A program made the translations under genes and the position numbers. From Bradyrhizobium guangxiense (GTDB taxonomy: Bacteria > Pseudomonadota > Alphaproteobacteria > Rhizobiales > Xanthobacteraceae), in NCBI RefSeq assembly GCF_004114915.1, contig NZ_CP022219.1:3688501-3752500 (forward strand): 64,000 bases of DNA, in the 5' to 3' direction. The notes under the pieces were generated by a model, which was not told where the DNA came from, searched no databases, and saw nothing but the letters and a program-made list of their open reading frames with translations. The stretch's first letter is position 1; every line of letters starts with the position of its first letter. This document shows positions 9,579-18,861 of the stretch, in pieces.

Positions 9579-12500
9579 GCTGCATACCCGTCCTTCCGCC
9601 GATCCGCGAGGGCCGCTGCGGCCTGTCTTTGATAGTGGGGCATGCCCAGACGCTCCGCGGCCTCGGCGACTCGCCCGAAATGCGTTTCGGCGCCGGCCGT
9701 ATCGCCGGCCTGCCGCAAGGTCTCCGCAAGCTCGTACAGAGCTTCGGTCTGGTGGCCGTATTCTTCAGCAGCCTGCTCGACGGCTTTGCGACCGACGGCG
9801 ATCGCATCGTCCAGCCGACCGAGCTTGCGATAGGCGACGCCGAGGCTCACGCGCATGAACGTCCTGCCGTAGGGACCGGCCGCCTCGTAGATCCGATCGG
9901 CGAACCCCTTCTCCAGCATCGTCACCGCTTCGGCGGCCTTGCCGTTGTGCGCGAGCGCGCTGCCCAGAACGCCGGTGCAGACCGAAAGCATGGTCGGGAC
10001 GTTGTGCGTCAAGCATTGCTGCACACCCATGCGCATCACGGACTCGGCCCGATCGAGCTCCCTGCTCTCGATCCAGATCTGCGACTGCACGGTGTCGATG
10101 AGCAGGCGGGAATAGGGATGATTGATGTTCGACAGGATCTCGTAGGCCTTGGCGCAGAACGCGTGGGCGGTTGCGCCGTCTCCCAGCCGCCAGAGCGTGC
10201 TGGCATGAAACGCATACAGATTGATGATGGGAATGGCGGCCCATCCGGGTTGGACGACATGCGCCGACAGCTCCGGTCCGTAGTCGGAGAGCAGAACCTG
10301 GCTTTCCACGGCCGCCTCTGCATATCGACCGAGAGCATGGAGGTGCATGAGGCGGGTCTGATGCGCCGCCATCATCATGTGACGGCGCTGCGCCAGGCGA
10401 GCCGCCTCGAGCCCCTGTGAGGCATAGCGCAGGCCTTGCTCGAAGCGTCCGCGCATCCAAAGGAACACCGCCGTTTCGGTCGACACCGCCGCGCGCGCGC
10501 GCTGATCGTTCAGCTGCACCGCGATGGCTTCCGCGCGCTCCATATTGCTGAAGATGTCGTCGATCTGGCCGAGCGCCAGCATCGCCCCGATCGCCTCCAG
10601 CCGAAGCGCGAGCTCGAGGGTCTGCGCAATCGAGGCGTCGTCGACACGGCGGGCCGCCTGAAGACCTCTGTCGAACAGTTGAAGGGCTTCCTGATTGGCC
10701 GAGCGCGAGATGGCACGGGCCATCGACTTGACCGTGAATCTCGCCGCCTGCTCCCATTCCTCCCCTTTGAAGGCATGGTGCGCCAGCGCCGGCGCGACAT
10801 CCGCCTCGGTCGCCCCCGGCTGCGCATGCAGCGCCAGGAAGGCCTGTCGGTGCAGCGCCTTGAGACGCGCGCGCGTGAGGGCGCCGAGCACGACGTCGCG
10901 CACCAATGCGTGCCGAAACGCGAACACGTGCTGCTCGAGCTGACCGCGCGCCTGATCCGGCCCGGCCAGCAGTCCGGATGCAACGCACAGACCGAGCAAT
11001 TCTTCGGCACGCCCAAGATCGACGGCCTGCATCGCCGCGATCAGCTCGCGCGTGATGGGATCGCCAAGGATCGCAGCAGCCTCGAGCGCGGACTTGGCGG
11101 CTTCCGGCAAGCGATCGACGCGCGCGCCGATCACCGCGGCGATGGAGCCCGGCACGCGCAGATCTCCGGGCGGCCTCTGCAGGCGGTACGCACCCGGCGT
11201 TCCCTCGAGCGATCCGTCGTCGATCAGCGTAATGACCAACTGCTCCAGGAAGAAGGGATTGCCGTCGGCGCGCCCGACCAATTCGTTCATGACGCCGAGC
11301 ACGGATAGATCATCGCCCAGCAACGCGCGCGCGAGCCTGAGCATCTCGCCGTCGCGCAGAGGCTCGATCACCCGCTCTGCAAACCAGGGCGCCTGCCGCC
11401 ACTGATGGTCGAAATCGGGGCGATAGCTCACGCAAACGAGGATGGGCAGTCCCTGGAGTTTTGGAAGCAGAGCCTCGAACAACCGCCGGCTCTCGCGATC
11501 GGCCAGGAAAACATCCTCGAGCACGAGCACGAACGGGCCCGCCTCGGTACGTCTGCGCACGAGCCACAGCAATGCGTCGCCTATTCGGCGTCGCCGCTGC
11601 GCCGGGTTCAGCTCCAGCCAGGCCTGGTCCGGCGCTGCCAGCCCCAACAGGTCATTGACCGCGGCGAGATGCGCGGCGCCCTCAGCGCCCCATTTGGCAG
11701 CCAGGGTCTGCCTGACGGATTCCGCGTCTGTCCCGCTCGTTTGCGGCAGGCCGGCCAGGCTTACGATCAGGTCCGCGGCGGTGCTGTAAGCGCGGGCGCT
11801 CGCATAACCCCTCGCCTGAGCAACGCAGACCTCCATGCCGCGGCTTGCGAGCGCGGCGACCCAGTCGGCGATCAAGCGGGATTTCCCGATCCCGGCATCG
11901 CCGCACAGCCCGATGGTTCGCATCGCGCCGGAGCGAGCGATATCGACGTCCCCGGCCAGGATCCGCAAAGCCTCCTCGCGGCCGACCAGAGGCGCCCAGC
12001 GCTCCTTGCGTGTCAACGGCGCCGCTGCCGAACTTTCGGTGGCGACTATGACCTCATGGAGCTCGACCGGATCATCCAGCCCTCGGACCGACCGCGTCCC
12101 CACCGGGCGCGTGTCGATCTGTTGCGCGACAAGGCGCTGCGTTGCGGCGCTGATCAGGATGCCGCCGGGTGGAGCCATCTTTTCGAGCCGCGAGGCAAGG
12201 TGAATGGTCTTGCCGTCCGCACCGTAGTGCGACCAACCATATTGGCCGACGACACCGACCAGCACCTCGCCCGAATTGATGCCGACGCGCAGCATCGGGC
12301 TGGCCACGCCCTGAACCTCCTGGCCGGGAATGCTTGCTCTCTGCATCTTGAGAGCGGCAAGACAGGCCCGCAGGGCGTGATCCTCCTGGGCCACGGGCGC
12401 GCCGAACAAGGCGACGAGCCCATCGCCCAGCAACTGGCTGACCGTGCCGCCATAGGTCCCGACCGCCTCGGCCAAGTGGTTCAGCGCCTTGCCGAGATAG

Positions 12501-12772
12501 TTGCGGGATTCCTCGGGGTCGGAGTGCTGGAGCAGCGATGTCGAGTCGCAGACGTCGACGAACAGAACGCTGACTTGCTTGTTCTCGGTCAGCATCTGTG
12601 ACCGAACCGCGACATGATCATGCAGCGGAACAACCCGCGCTGCGCCGGCAGCTGCGCCGGCAACCGGCGGAGCGGAGAACTGCTCCACGGCGCGATCGAG
12701 GCGCGCGCCACATTGAGAGCAGAAGCGATGCTCGCGAGTAATTCGGGCTGAACACGCAGGACACTTGGTCAC
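9575..12772 (-). CDS. zinc-ribbon / class III cyclase / AAA ATPase / TPR signalling protein
   Basis: 1065 aa. Domains in order: a zinc ribbon (C4, C7, C18, C21); a class III nucleotide cyclase domain at about 65-245 with metal aspartates D73 and D117; an AAA-type ATPase from about 262 with Walker A GDAGIGKS (291-298); and a long helical, TPR-like C-terminus. The substrate-reading positions are changed: Gln113 for the usual Lys, Lys188 for Asp and His191 for Asn, while Arg195 remains. It may therefore be a sensor rather than an active cyclase. Translation begins at GTG 12772 with a weak ribosome binding site. It is the first gene of the operon with the P450, membrane and DyP genes. Confidence 0.88.
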   Translation of the reverse strand: MTKCPACSARITREHRFCSQCGARLDRAVEQFSAPPVAGAAAGAARVVPLHDHVAVRSQMLTENKQVSVLFVDVCDSTSLLQHSDPEESRNYLGKALNHLAEAVGTYGGTVSQLLGDGLVALFGAPVAQEDHALRACLAALKMQRASIPGQEVQGVASPMLRVGINSGEVLVGVVGQYGWSHYGADGKTIHLASRLEKMAPPGGILISAATQRLVAQQIDTRPVGTRSVRGLDDPVELHEVIVATESSAAAPLTRKERWAPLVGREEALRILAGDVDIARSGAMRTIGLCGDAGIGKSRLIADWVAALASRGMEVCVAQARGYASARAYSTAADLIVSLAGLPQTSGTDAESVRQTLAAKWGAEGAAHLAAVNDLLGLAAPDQAWLELNPAQRRRRIGDALLWLVRRRTEAGPFVLVLEDVFLADRESRRLFEALLPKLQGLPILVCVSYRPDFDHQWRQAPWFAERVIEPLRDGEMLRLARALLGDDLSVLGVMNELVGRADGNPFFLEQLVITLIDDGSLEGTPGAYRLQRPPGDLRVPGSIAAVIGARVDRLPEAAKSALEAAAILGDPITRELIAAMQAVDLGRAEELLGLCVASGLLAGPDQARGQLEQHVFAFRHALVRDVVLGALTRARLKALHRQAFLALHAQPGATEADVAPALAHHAFKGEEWEQAARFTVKSMARAISRSANQEALQLFDRGLQAARRVDDASIAQTLELALRLEAIGAMLALGQIDDIFSNMERAEAIAVQLNDQRARAAVSTETAVFLWMRGRFEQGLRYASQGLEAARLAQRRHMMMAAHQTRLMHLHALGRYAEAAVESQVLLSDYGPELSAHVVQPGWAAIPIINLYAFHASTLWRLGDGATAHAFCAKAYEILSNINHPYSRLLIDTVQSQIWIESRELDRAESVMRMGVQQCLTHNVPTMLSVCTGVLGSALAHNGKAAEAVTMLEKGFADRIYEAAGPYGRTFMRVSLGVAYRKLGRLDDAIAVGRKAVEQAAEEYGHQTEALYELAETLRQAGDTAGAETHFGRVAEAAERLGMPHYQRQAAAALADRRKDGYAA

Positions 12773-13234
12773 GGCAGCACACGCTCATCAATGACTTCAA
12801 CGCAGCAATCAACGCATTCTGGCCTGATCATCGTCCCCTCCCCGGACGTGAACCCGCGCAGTCAAATCACTTCAGCAAACCAATGGTCTCACCACTGGCT
12901 CCACGCGCCGACTTAGGCGCTCAACCATTAGACGTATCCGGAGAAAATGCGATCGGCGCACTTACTCCGGCGCGGGACCGCCGATTATCCCGCGGGGAGA
13001 ACAATCAATCCTGAAAAATACACGGTCATACCACGGCCTATTCGCAATATGCGGCCTATCAGCAATTGAAGGTAGTATACCCTCTTCACACCAATTGAAA
13101 AGCGGTAGTTCGTCGACTCACGATGAAAGCCGCCGGCCACTCGGACGGCTCGGATTTCCGAAGAGCTGAACTGAGTTCGCGCGAAACGGGTACGGCCGGG
13201 ACGCCCTATATAGAAAAGCTGCAGCCCCCTGCAC
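12773..13234. other. gene-free stretch between the cyclase operon and mntH
   Basis: About 460 bases that should hold the promoter of the four-gene cyclase/P450/DyP operon and the 3' end of the mntH transcript. It is AT-richer than the genes and contains several short inverted words. No reading frame, tRNA or clear terminator is visible. I could not assign a promoter with confidence. Confidence 0.5.
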
Positions 13235-14590
13235 TCATCCAAACAATGTGTCGAACAACAGCTTCAAGTTCAGGATCACGATCACGCCTGCGATGATCCA
13301 CGCGATCGCCGCGACCGATCTCGATATCGCGAACTTGCCCATCTTGCGGCGGTCGGAAACGAAGCGAACCAGCGGGATGACGGCGAAGGGCAACTGCATC
13401 GACAGCACGACCTGGCTGAACACCAGCAAATCCGCCGTGCCGCGCTCGCCATAGATTGCGGTGACGACGATCACGGGAATGATCGCGATGCCGCGCGTGA
13501 GCAGGCGGCGCGCCCAGCTCGGCAGGCGAAGGTCGAGAAACCCTTCCATCACGATCTGGCCGGCGAGCGTCGCGGTCACCGTCGAGTTCAGGCCAGAGGC
13601 GAGCAGCGCCACCGCGAACAGCGTCGAGGCGATGCCGAGCCCCAGCAGCGGCGACAACAGCTCGAAGGCCTGGCCGATCTCGGCAACATCCGAATGGCCG
13701 CTCTTGTGGAACGTCGCCGCGGCGACGACGAGGATGGCGGCATTGATGAACAGCGCCAGCATCAGCGCGATGGTCGAATCCGTCGTCGCCCATTTGATCG
13801 CTTCGCGCCGACCGGTGTCGTTGCGCGCATAGGCGCGCGTCTGCACGATCGAGGAATGCAGATAGAGATTGTGGGGCATCACCGTCGCGCCGATGATGCC
13901 GATCGCGATGTAGAGCATTTCGGGGTTGATGAAGATCTCGGTCTTCGGCATGAAGCCCTGCAGGACCTCCGCCACCGGCGGCGCGGCGGCGACGATCTGG
14001 ACCGCGAAACAGACCGCGATCACCGCAAGCAGCGCGATGACGAAAGCTTCCAGGAAGCGGAAGCCGCGGTTCATCAGCAACAGCAGCAGGAAGGCATCGA
14101 GCGCTGCGAGCAGCGCGCCGCCGATCAGGGGAATGCCGAACAGGAGCTTGAGCGCGATTGCGGTGCCGATGACCTCGGCGAGATCGCAGGCGATGATCGC
14201 CGCCTCGCAAGCCAGCCAGAGCAGGAAGTTCACCGCCGGCGAATAGGTGGCGCGGCAGGCCTGCGCGAGGTCGCGGTCGGTGACGATGCCGAGCCGTGCC
14301 GCCAGCGACTGCAGCAGGATCGCCATCAAATTCGAGAGCAGGATGACGGACAGCAGCGTGTAGCCAAACTTCGAACCACCGGCGAGGTCGGTCGCCCAAT
14401 TGCCGGGGTCCATGTAGCCGACCGAGACGAGATAGCCCGGGCCGACGAAGGCGAGCAGCCGCCGCCACCAGCGGCCAGCGGCCGGAATGGCGATCGTGGC
14501 ATTGACCTCGGCGAGGCTTTTGGTGGCGGGCGCATCAGCGCGCCAGCCGGCGGCGGTGTCGGGGGGCAAATCGGGCGATCGGGCATCCAT
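13235..14590 (-). CDS. mntH: NRAMP-family manganese transporter MntH
   Basis: 451 aa from the ATG at 14590. It is a proton-coupled divalent metal importer of the inner membrane; in Bradyrhizobium the family member is the main manganese importer. The family motifs [10 protein letters not shown] in helix 1 and MPHNLYLHS in helix 6 are both present, with about eleven hydrophobic helices. The frame is open to another ATG at 14641 that has GAGG four bases upstream, but that would place a Mur-like inverted repeat (14619-14635) inside the gene, so the inner start is preferred. It is divergent from an MFS transporter gene. Confidence 0.93.
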   Translation of the reverse strand: MDARSPDLPPDTAAGWRADAPATKSLAEVNATIAIPAAGRWWRRLLAFVGPGYLVSVGYMDPGNWATDLAGGSKFGYTLLSVILLSNLMAILLQSLAARLGIVTDRDLAQACRATYSPAVNFLLWLACEAAIIACDLAEVIGTAIALKLLFGIPLIGGALLAALDAFLLLLLMNRGFRFLEAFVIALLAVIAVCFAVQIVAAAPPVAEVLQGFMPKTEIFINPEMLYIAIGIIGATVMPHNLYLHSSIVQTRAYARNDTGRREAIKWATTDSTIALMLALFINAAILVVAAATFHKSGHSDVAEIGQAFELLSPLLGLGIASTLFAVALLASGLNSTVTATLAGQIVMEGFLDLRLPSWARRLLTRGIAIIPVIVVTAIYGERGTADLLVFSQVVLSMQLPFAVIPLVRFVSDRRKMGKFAISRSVAAIAWIIAGVIVILNLKLLFDTLFG

Positions 14591-14618
14591 GCCGGCAGAA
14601 TACCCAACTTCGTTCTTA

Positions 14619-14635
14619 TTGCAACTCATTTGCAA
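14619..14635 (-). promoter_or_regulatory. Mur/Fur-family-like inverted repeat upstream of mntH
   Basis: Two TTGCAA words, each its own reverse complement, lie five bases apart (14619-14624 and 14630-14635), 29 bases upstream of the preferred mntH start. Manganese-responsive Fur-family repressors (Mur) of rhizobia control mntH through TGCAAAT-like palindromes. The match is by eye only. Confidence 0.55.
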
Positions 14636-14757
14636 CTGCATCTAGCCTCAAGGGTTCCCGTCCGTGCCGTGAATGGTCGCCCTGTCGGAAAGCGGGTGGG
14701 TTTGGGGACCCCAAGAGCCGAATACTGGCGCCAAACCGACTTTGCAGGAAATGAGCC

Positions 14758-16002
14758 ATGTCAACGCCCCCTCGTCTTCCCGACACCTTTGGCCGGCTTG
14801 CCTGGTCCAACCTCGCAGCGCAGTCCGCCGAGCAGATCGCCTTGGCGGCAGCCCCCATCGTCGCCGTGCTCACGCTCGGCGTCGCGGAAGGCCAGACCGG
14901 CCTGTTGCAGACCGCGCTGACCCTGCCCTTTGTGCTGTTCGCAATTCCCGCCGGCCTGCTCGCCGACCGCATCTCGCGCCGCTCGCTGATGGCGGGGGCC
15001 GAGGCGCTGCGGGCCGCAGCGCTCGGGACGATCGTACTGCTGCTCGCGCTCGGCGCGCTCAATCTGCCGCTGTTGGCGCTGCTCGGCTTCACTGCTGTGT
15101 GCGGCACGGTCGTCTACAGCGTGGCCGCGCCAGCGCTGGTGCCTTCGCTCGTGAGCGCGGAGCTATTGCCGGCGGCAAATGCGCGGATCGAGCTTGCGCG
15201 CACCATCGCCTTTGCCAGCGGCCCCGCGCTCGGCGGCGCGCTGGTCGGCTGGTGGGGCGCGAGCCCGGCCTTCGGCTTTGCCGCGGCGCTCTCGGCCATC
15301 GCCGTCGTGCTGCTCTCCGGCATCTACGAGCCCGCACGTGCCCCCGCGCCGCGCCGCCATCCGTTCCAGGACATCCGCGAAGGCGCGGCTTTCGTGTTTC
15401 GGCATCCGCTGCTGCGGCCGGTGTTCATCACCCAGTTCATCTTCAACACTGGCTGGTTCCTTCAGATCGCCGTGTTCGTGCCCTACGCCGTACGCCATCT
15501 CGGCCTGACCGCCGCGGCCGTCGGCACGGTGCTGACCATGTACGGCGTCGGCATGGTGATCGGCGCACTGATCGCAACCCGCGTGATGCGGCGCATCAGC
15601 TTCGGCACCGTGGTCGGTCTCGGCCCGGTCACCGGCTTCATTGCCGCGGTGGTGATGGCGCTGACAGTGCCGGTCCCCTCGCCGTGGCTTGCGGCCTTGA
15701 GCTTCTTCCTGCTCGGCGTCGGGCCAATCCTGTGGGTGATCTCGACCACGACGCTGCGCCAGTCGGTGACGCCGCCGCGCCTCTTGGGACGCGTCTCCGC
15801 CATCAACATCATGAGCTACGGCGCCCGCCCGATCGGCTCCGCGCTGGGCGCAATCGTCGGCGGGTTCTGGAGCGCGGAAGCCTGTCTCTATCTGGCGGCC
15901 GCGGTGTTCGGCGTGCAAGCGCTGGTGATCTGGCTGTCGCCGGCCGTGGCGCTCGACCGGCAGCCGGAGATGGTGGGGGACGAAGTCGCGGCGGGGGGCT
16001 AG
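14758..16002 (+). CDS. MFS transporter, MFS_3 / EntS-like
   Basis: 414 aa with about twelve hydrophobic helices. The loop after helix 2 reads LADRISRRSLM, the standard MFS motif A region, and the second half has the conserved RVSAINIMSYGARPIGSALG, typical of the MFS_3 group that includes the enterobactin exporter EntS. The substrate cannot be read from the sequence. A GGAAATGAG ribosome binding site precedes the ATG. The gene is divergent from mntH and followed by a convergent cyclase gene. Confidence 0.85.
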   Translation: MSTPPRLPDTFGRLAWSNLAAQSAEQIALAAAPIVAVLTLGVAEGQTGLLQTALTLPFVLFAIPAGLLADRISRRSLMAGAEALRAAALGTIVLLLALGALNLPLLALLGFTAVCGTVVYSVAAPALVPSLVSAELLPAANARIELARTIAFASGPALGGALVGWWGASPAFGFAAALSAIAVVLLSGIYEPARAPAPRRHPFQDIREGAAFVFRHPLLRPVFITQFIFNTGWFLQIAVFVPYAVRHLGLTAAAVGTVLTMYGVGMVIGALIATRVMRRISFGTVVGLGPVTGFIAAVVMALTVPVPSPWLAALSFFLLGVGPILWVISTTTLRQSVTPPRLLGRVSAINIMSYGARPIGSALGAIVGGFWSAEACLYLAAAVFGVQALVIWLSPAVALDRQPEMVGDEVAAGG

Positions 16003-16047
16003 CCGCAACCGTCATGGCACCGACGGAGTATGTTGAGGCAGCGAAGG

Positions 16048-17307
16048 CTAACTCGCCAGATAACGCTCGTAGCTTCCCGTCACCGGCTCGCTCGCATCGA
16101 CATCGGGGTCCAGAGTGTAGAGATCCTGCGCGCGACCGATGCCGCGCAGCGCGTAACGGCCGGTGGAGACGAGATAGCGGCGCCCGGCGGCATCGAGGCC
16201 CTTGTAGAATTCGGATGACGCCAGCAATTCGCGGTCGACCGAGCGGCTCATCGAGGCGATACGGCTGACCTCGTTGACGGTCGGGCCGACCACGGTGAAG
16301 TCGAGCCGGTCATCGCTGCCGATATTGCCGTAGAAGACCTGGCCGACATGCAGGCCGATATAGGCCGACGTCGTCGGACGGCCCTCCGCCGCCCGGCGGG
16401 CATTCAGGGTCGCGATGTTCTTGCGGAACAGATGCTCGGCACGGAGCGCGGCACGGCGCGCATCCGCCATGTCCTCGCCCCAGAACATCGCGAGCACGCC
16501 GTCGCCGATCAGCTTCAGCACATCGCCGCCGGCGCCGTGGATCGCGTCGATCACGGCCTGCGCATAGTCGTTGAGGAACGGGATGATCTCGTCGGGGCCG
16601 ATGCTCTCGCTGATTGCGGTCGAGCCGCGCAGATCCGAATACCAGAGCACCGCGTTGATGCGCTCTGTGACGCCGCGCGAGATGCGCCCGCGCAGCACCT
16701 GCTCGGAGGCGTCGCGGCCGAGATAGACGCGGCCGAGGGTCCGCACGATGTCGACCTGCTGCGCCGACTTGATCGCAAGACCGAGCACCGGGACGAGATC
16801 GCGCAGCGCAGCAAGCTCGGCCTCGGTAAAGCCGTCGTCCCGCCGCGTCGTCCAATAGGAATAGAGGCAGTCCATCTGCCCGAGCGCGCCGGTCTCGCCG
16901 AAGCGGTGCACGAAAGCCAGAAAATGCCGATGGCCATTTTCGGCGAGGTCGCCGATCTGCGAGAAATCGAGCGACGGCGCCTCGGCGAGGTCGATCACCA
17001 TCTCGTCGTGGCCATGCTCGAGCAAATGATAGAACACCGAGCGGCGCCAGTTCTTGGCCGCGTCGCCTTCCGCCGTCGAACCGTACTCGATGACGTCGCT
17101 TTCGTTGCTCGGCGTATCGCTCCAGCGGAAAGCGCGGCCCTCGTAGATCGGATGCAGCGTGTCGATGACGACGAGGCCGCGCGACAGGTCGAGGCCTTGG
17201 GCGCGGCAGCGCTCGCAGAAGCCGCGCAGCAGCTCGGGTTCGGGCAGGCCAGTCAGGCCCTGGCTGGCCAACCAGTTCATCAATTCGAGGCGCGAGGATA
17301 ATTGCAT
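16048..17307 (-). CDS. adenylate/guanylate cyclase domain protein with N-terminal sensor region
   Basis: 419 aa. The first ~200 residues form a soluble sensor-like part without membrane helices. The class III cyclase domain spans about 215-395, with metal aspartates D225 (YSDLRGST) and D269 (LKLIGDG), and substrate lysine K265. The base-selecting position is Pro (VVGPTVNEVSRIAS) and the Asn and Arg that follow are retained, so activity is plausible. Many rhizobial genomes carry numerous such cyclases. It sits alone between two MFS genes and is convergent with the one at 14758. Confidence 0.9.
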   Translation of the reverse strand: MQLSSRLELMNWLASQGLTGLPEPELLRGFCERCRAQGLDLSRGLVVIDTLHPIYEGRAFRWSDTPSNESDVIEYGSTAEGDAAKNWRRSVFYHLLEHGHDEMVIDLAEAPSLDFSQIGDLAENGHRHFLAFVHRFGETGALGQMDCLYSYWTTRRDDGFTEAELAALRDLVPVLGLAIKSAQQVDIVRTLGRVYLGRDASEQVLRGRISRGVTERINAVLWYSDLRGSTAISESIGPDEIIPFLNDYAQAVIDAIHGAGGDVLKLIGDGVLAMFWGEDMADARRAALRAEHLFRKNIATLNARRAAEGRPTTSAYIGLHVGQVFYGNIGSDDRLDFTVVGPTVNEVSRIASMSRSVDRELLASSEFYKGLDAAGRRYLVSTGRYALRGIGRAQDLYTLDPDVDASEPVTGSYERYLAS

Positions 17308-17467
17308 ACGCCATTATGGCGTGCATTCGTGACCAACGAAAGGCCGCGCGGGCGCCGGCCAAGGCTCCCGCCCGCAGCAGATCGAATATGCCGCAGGCGC
17401 TGTTGACGCACTCCGGCCGCGGGGGGCAAATGCAACCAATGACACAGACGACCAGAAATACGGGGAA

Positions 17468-18625
17468 ATGAGCCAGCGCCAGCTTCCGATCATCCTGGCG
17501 CTCGGCACCACGCAGACGCTGGCCTGGGCCTCGAGCTATTATCTGCCGGCGCTGCTCGCCGATCCCATGGCGCGCGACCTCGGCGTCTCCTCCAACTGGA
17601 TCTTTGGCGCGTTCTCGGCCTCGCTGGTGATCTCGGCGATGCTCGGCCCGCGCATCGGGCGGCAGATCGATCTCGTCGGCGGCCGGCAGGTGCTGTCGGC
17701 CTCGAACCTGACCATCGCCGCCGGCCTCGTGCTGCTCGGGCTCTCGCAGTCCATCATCGTGATGGCGATCGCCTGGCTCGTGCTCGGCATCGGCATGGCG
17801 ATGGGGCTCTACGATGCCGCCTTCGCCGCGCTGGGGCGCATTTACGGCACCGAGGCGCGCAGGCCCATCACCGGCATCACGCTGATGGCGGGCTTTGCCT
17901 CCACCGTCGGCTGGCCGCTCACTGCCTGGGGCCTCGCCCATATCGGCTGGCGCGACACTTGCTTTGCCTGGGCGGCCGCCAATCTCCTGATCGGCCTGCC
18001 CCTCAACGTCTTCATGCTGCCGGCGATCAAGGGCGCCAAGCAGGCAGCGGCCACGGCCGAGAAACCGCATCTGCCGCTCGACCGCACCATGCTCCTGCTG
18101 GCCTTCATCTTCGCGGCGGTCTGGACCGTGACCGGCGCCATGGCCGCGCATTTCCCGCGCATCCTGGAGACGACGGGCGCAACGCCCGCCGAGGCCATCG
18201 CGGCCGGCGCATTGATCGGCCCGGCGCAAGTCGGTGCACGCATGTTAGAGGCAGGCTTCCTCAGCCGTTTCCATCCGTTGTGGTCGACGCGGCTCGCCCG
18301 CCTCACCCACCCTATCGGTGCGGTGATCGTGGCGATCTTCGGCGGCGCCGCGGCGAGCGCGTTCGCGTTGTTCCACGGCTCCGGCAACGGCATCTTGACG
18401 ATCGCGCGCGGCACCCTGCCGCTGTCGATCTTCGGCCCGAAGGATTTCGGTTATCGCCTTGGCATCATCGGCGCCCCCGCGCGCATGGCGCAGGCAGTGG
18501 CGCCGCTGGCCTTCGGCCTGCTGATCGACCTCATGGGCGCCAAGGTGCTGATCGTCTCCTCCGCGCTCAGCCTGTCGGCGCTGGCGGCGCTGTTCCTGAT
18601 CCGCCCGGCGCCGCGGCCGGATTGA
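17468..18625 (+). CDS. MFS transporter
   Basis: 385 aa, about twelve hydrophobic helices. The N-terminus LALGTTQTLAWASSYYLPAL and the motif GRQIDLVGGRQVL after helix 2 match MFS permeases. The second half starts after a charged loop near residue 195. No substrate clue is visible. The gene is divergent from the soluble cyclase gene with 160 bases between. A GGGG sequence lies very close to the ATG, so the ribosome binding site is weak. Confidence 0.82.
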   Translation: MSQRQLPIILALGTTQTLAWASSYYLPALLADPMARDLGVSSNWIFGAFSASLVISAMLGPRIGRQIDLVGGRQVLSASNLTIAAGLVLLGLSQSIIVMAIAWLVLGIGMAMGLYDAAFAALGRIYGTEARRPITGITLMAGFASTVGWPLTAWGLAHIGWRDTCFAWAAANLLIGLPLNVFMLPAIKGAKQAAATAEKPHLPLDRTMLLLAFIFAAVWTVTGAMAAHFPRILETTGATPAEAIAAGALIGPAQVGARMLEAGFLSRFHPLWSTRLARLTHPIGAVIVAIFGGAAASAFALFHGSGNGILTIARGTLPLSIFGPKDFGYRLGIIGAPARMAQAVAPLAFGLLIDLMGAKVLIVSSALSLSALAALFLIRPAPRPD

Positions 18626-18672
18626 CGAGCCCCAAGATTGACCCAGCCAAGCCTTTCGCGCACAAACAGGCC

Positions 18673-18861
18673 ATGAGCGAAGAGACCCCGCCCCGTACGT
18701 TCAAAGGCCTCCTGCGCTGGGCAACCACGCCGCCGCAGGCTTGGGGCGTCTATCTGCTCGCCGTCTTGCTGGTCTGGCTGCTGTCGTTCTACGCCGGCAC
18801 GCTGAAGCCGAAGAAGACGCCGGAGCCGAGCTCCCCCACGGCGAGCGCGCCGCGGACCTAA
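18673..18861 (+). CDS. small single-helix membrane protein, 62 aa
   Basis: The ATG at 18673 follows the MFS gene by 47 bases on the same strand. The protein has a charged, proline-rich N-terminus, one hydrophobic helix at about residues 25-42 (GVYLLAVLLVWLLSFYAG) and a Lys/Pro/Ser-rich tail. Its stop codon overlaps the stop of the convergent DMT transporter gene. The clear helix and compact form support a real gene; function unknown. Confidence 0.6.
   Translation: MSEETPPRTFKGLLRWATTPPQAWGVYLLAVLLVWLLSFYAGTLKPKKTPEPSSPTASAPRT

Noticed and set aside
16310..18229. 639-residue minus-strand frame covering the second cyclase and MFS genes
   Set aside because: Combines shadows of two real genes on both strands; composition is typical of GC-rich artefacts.
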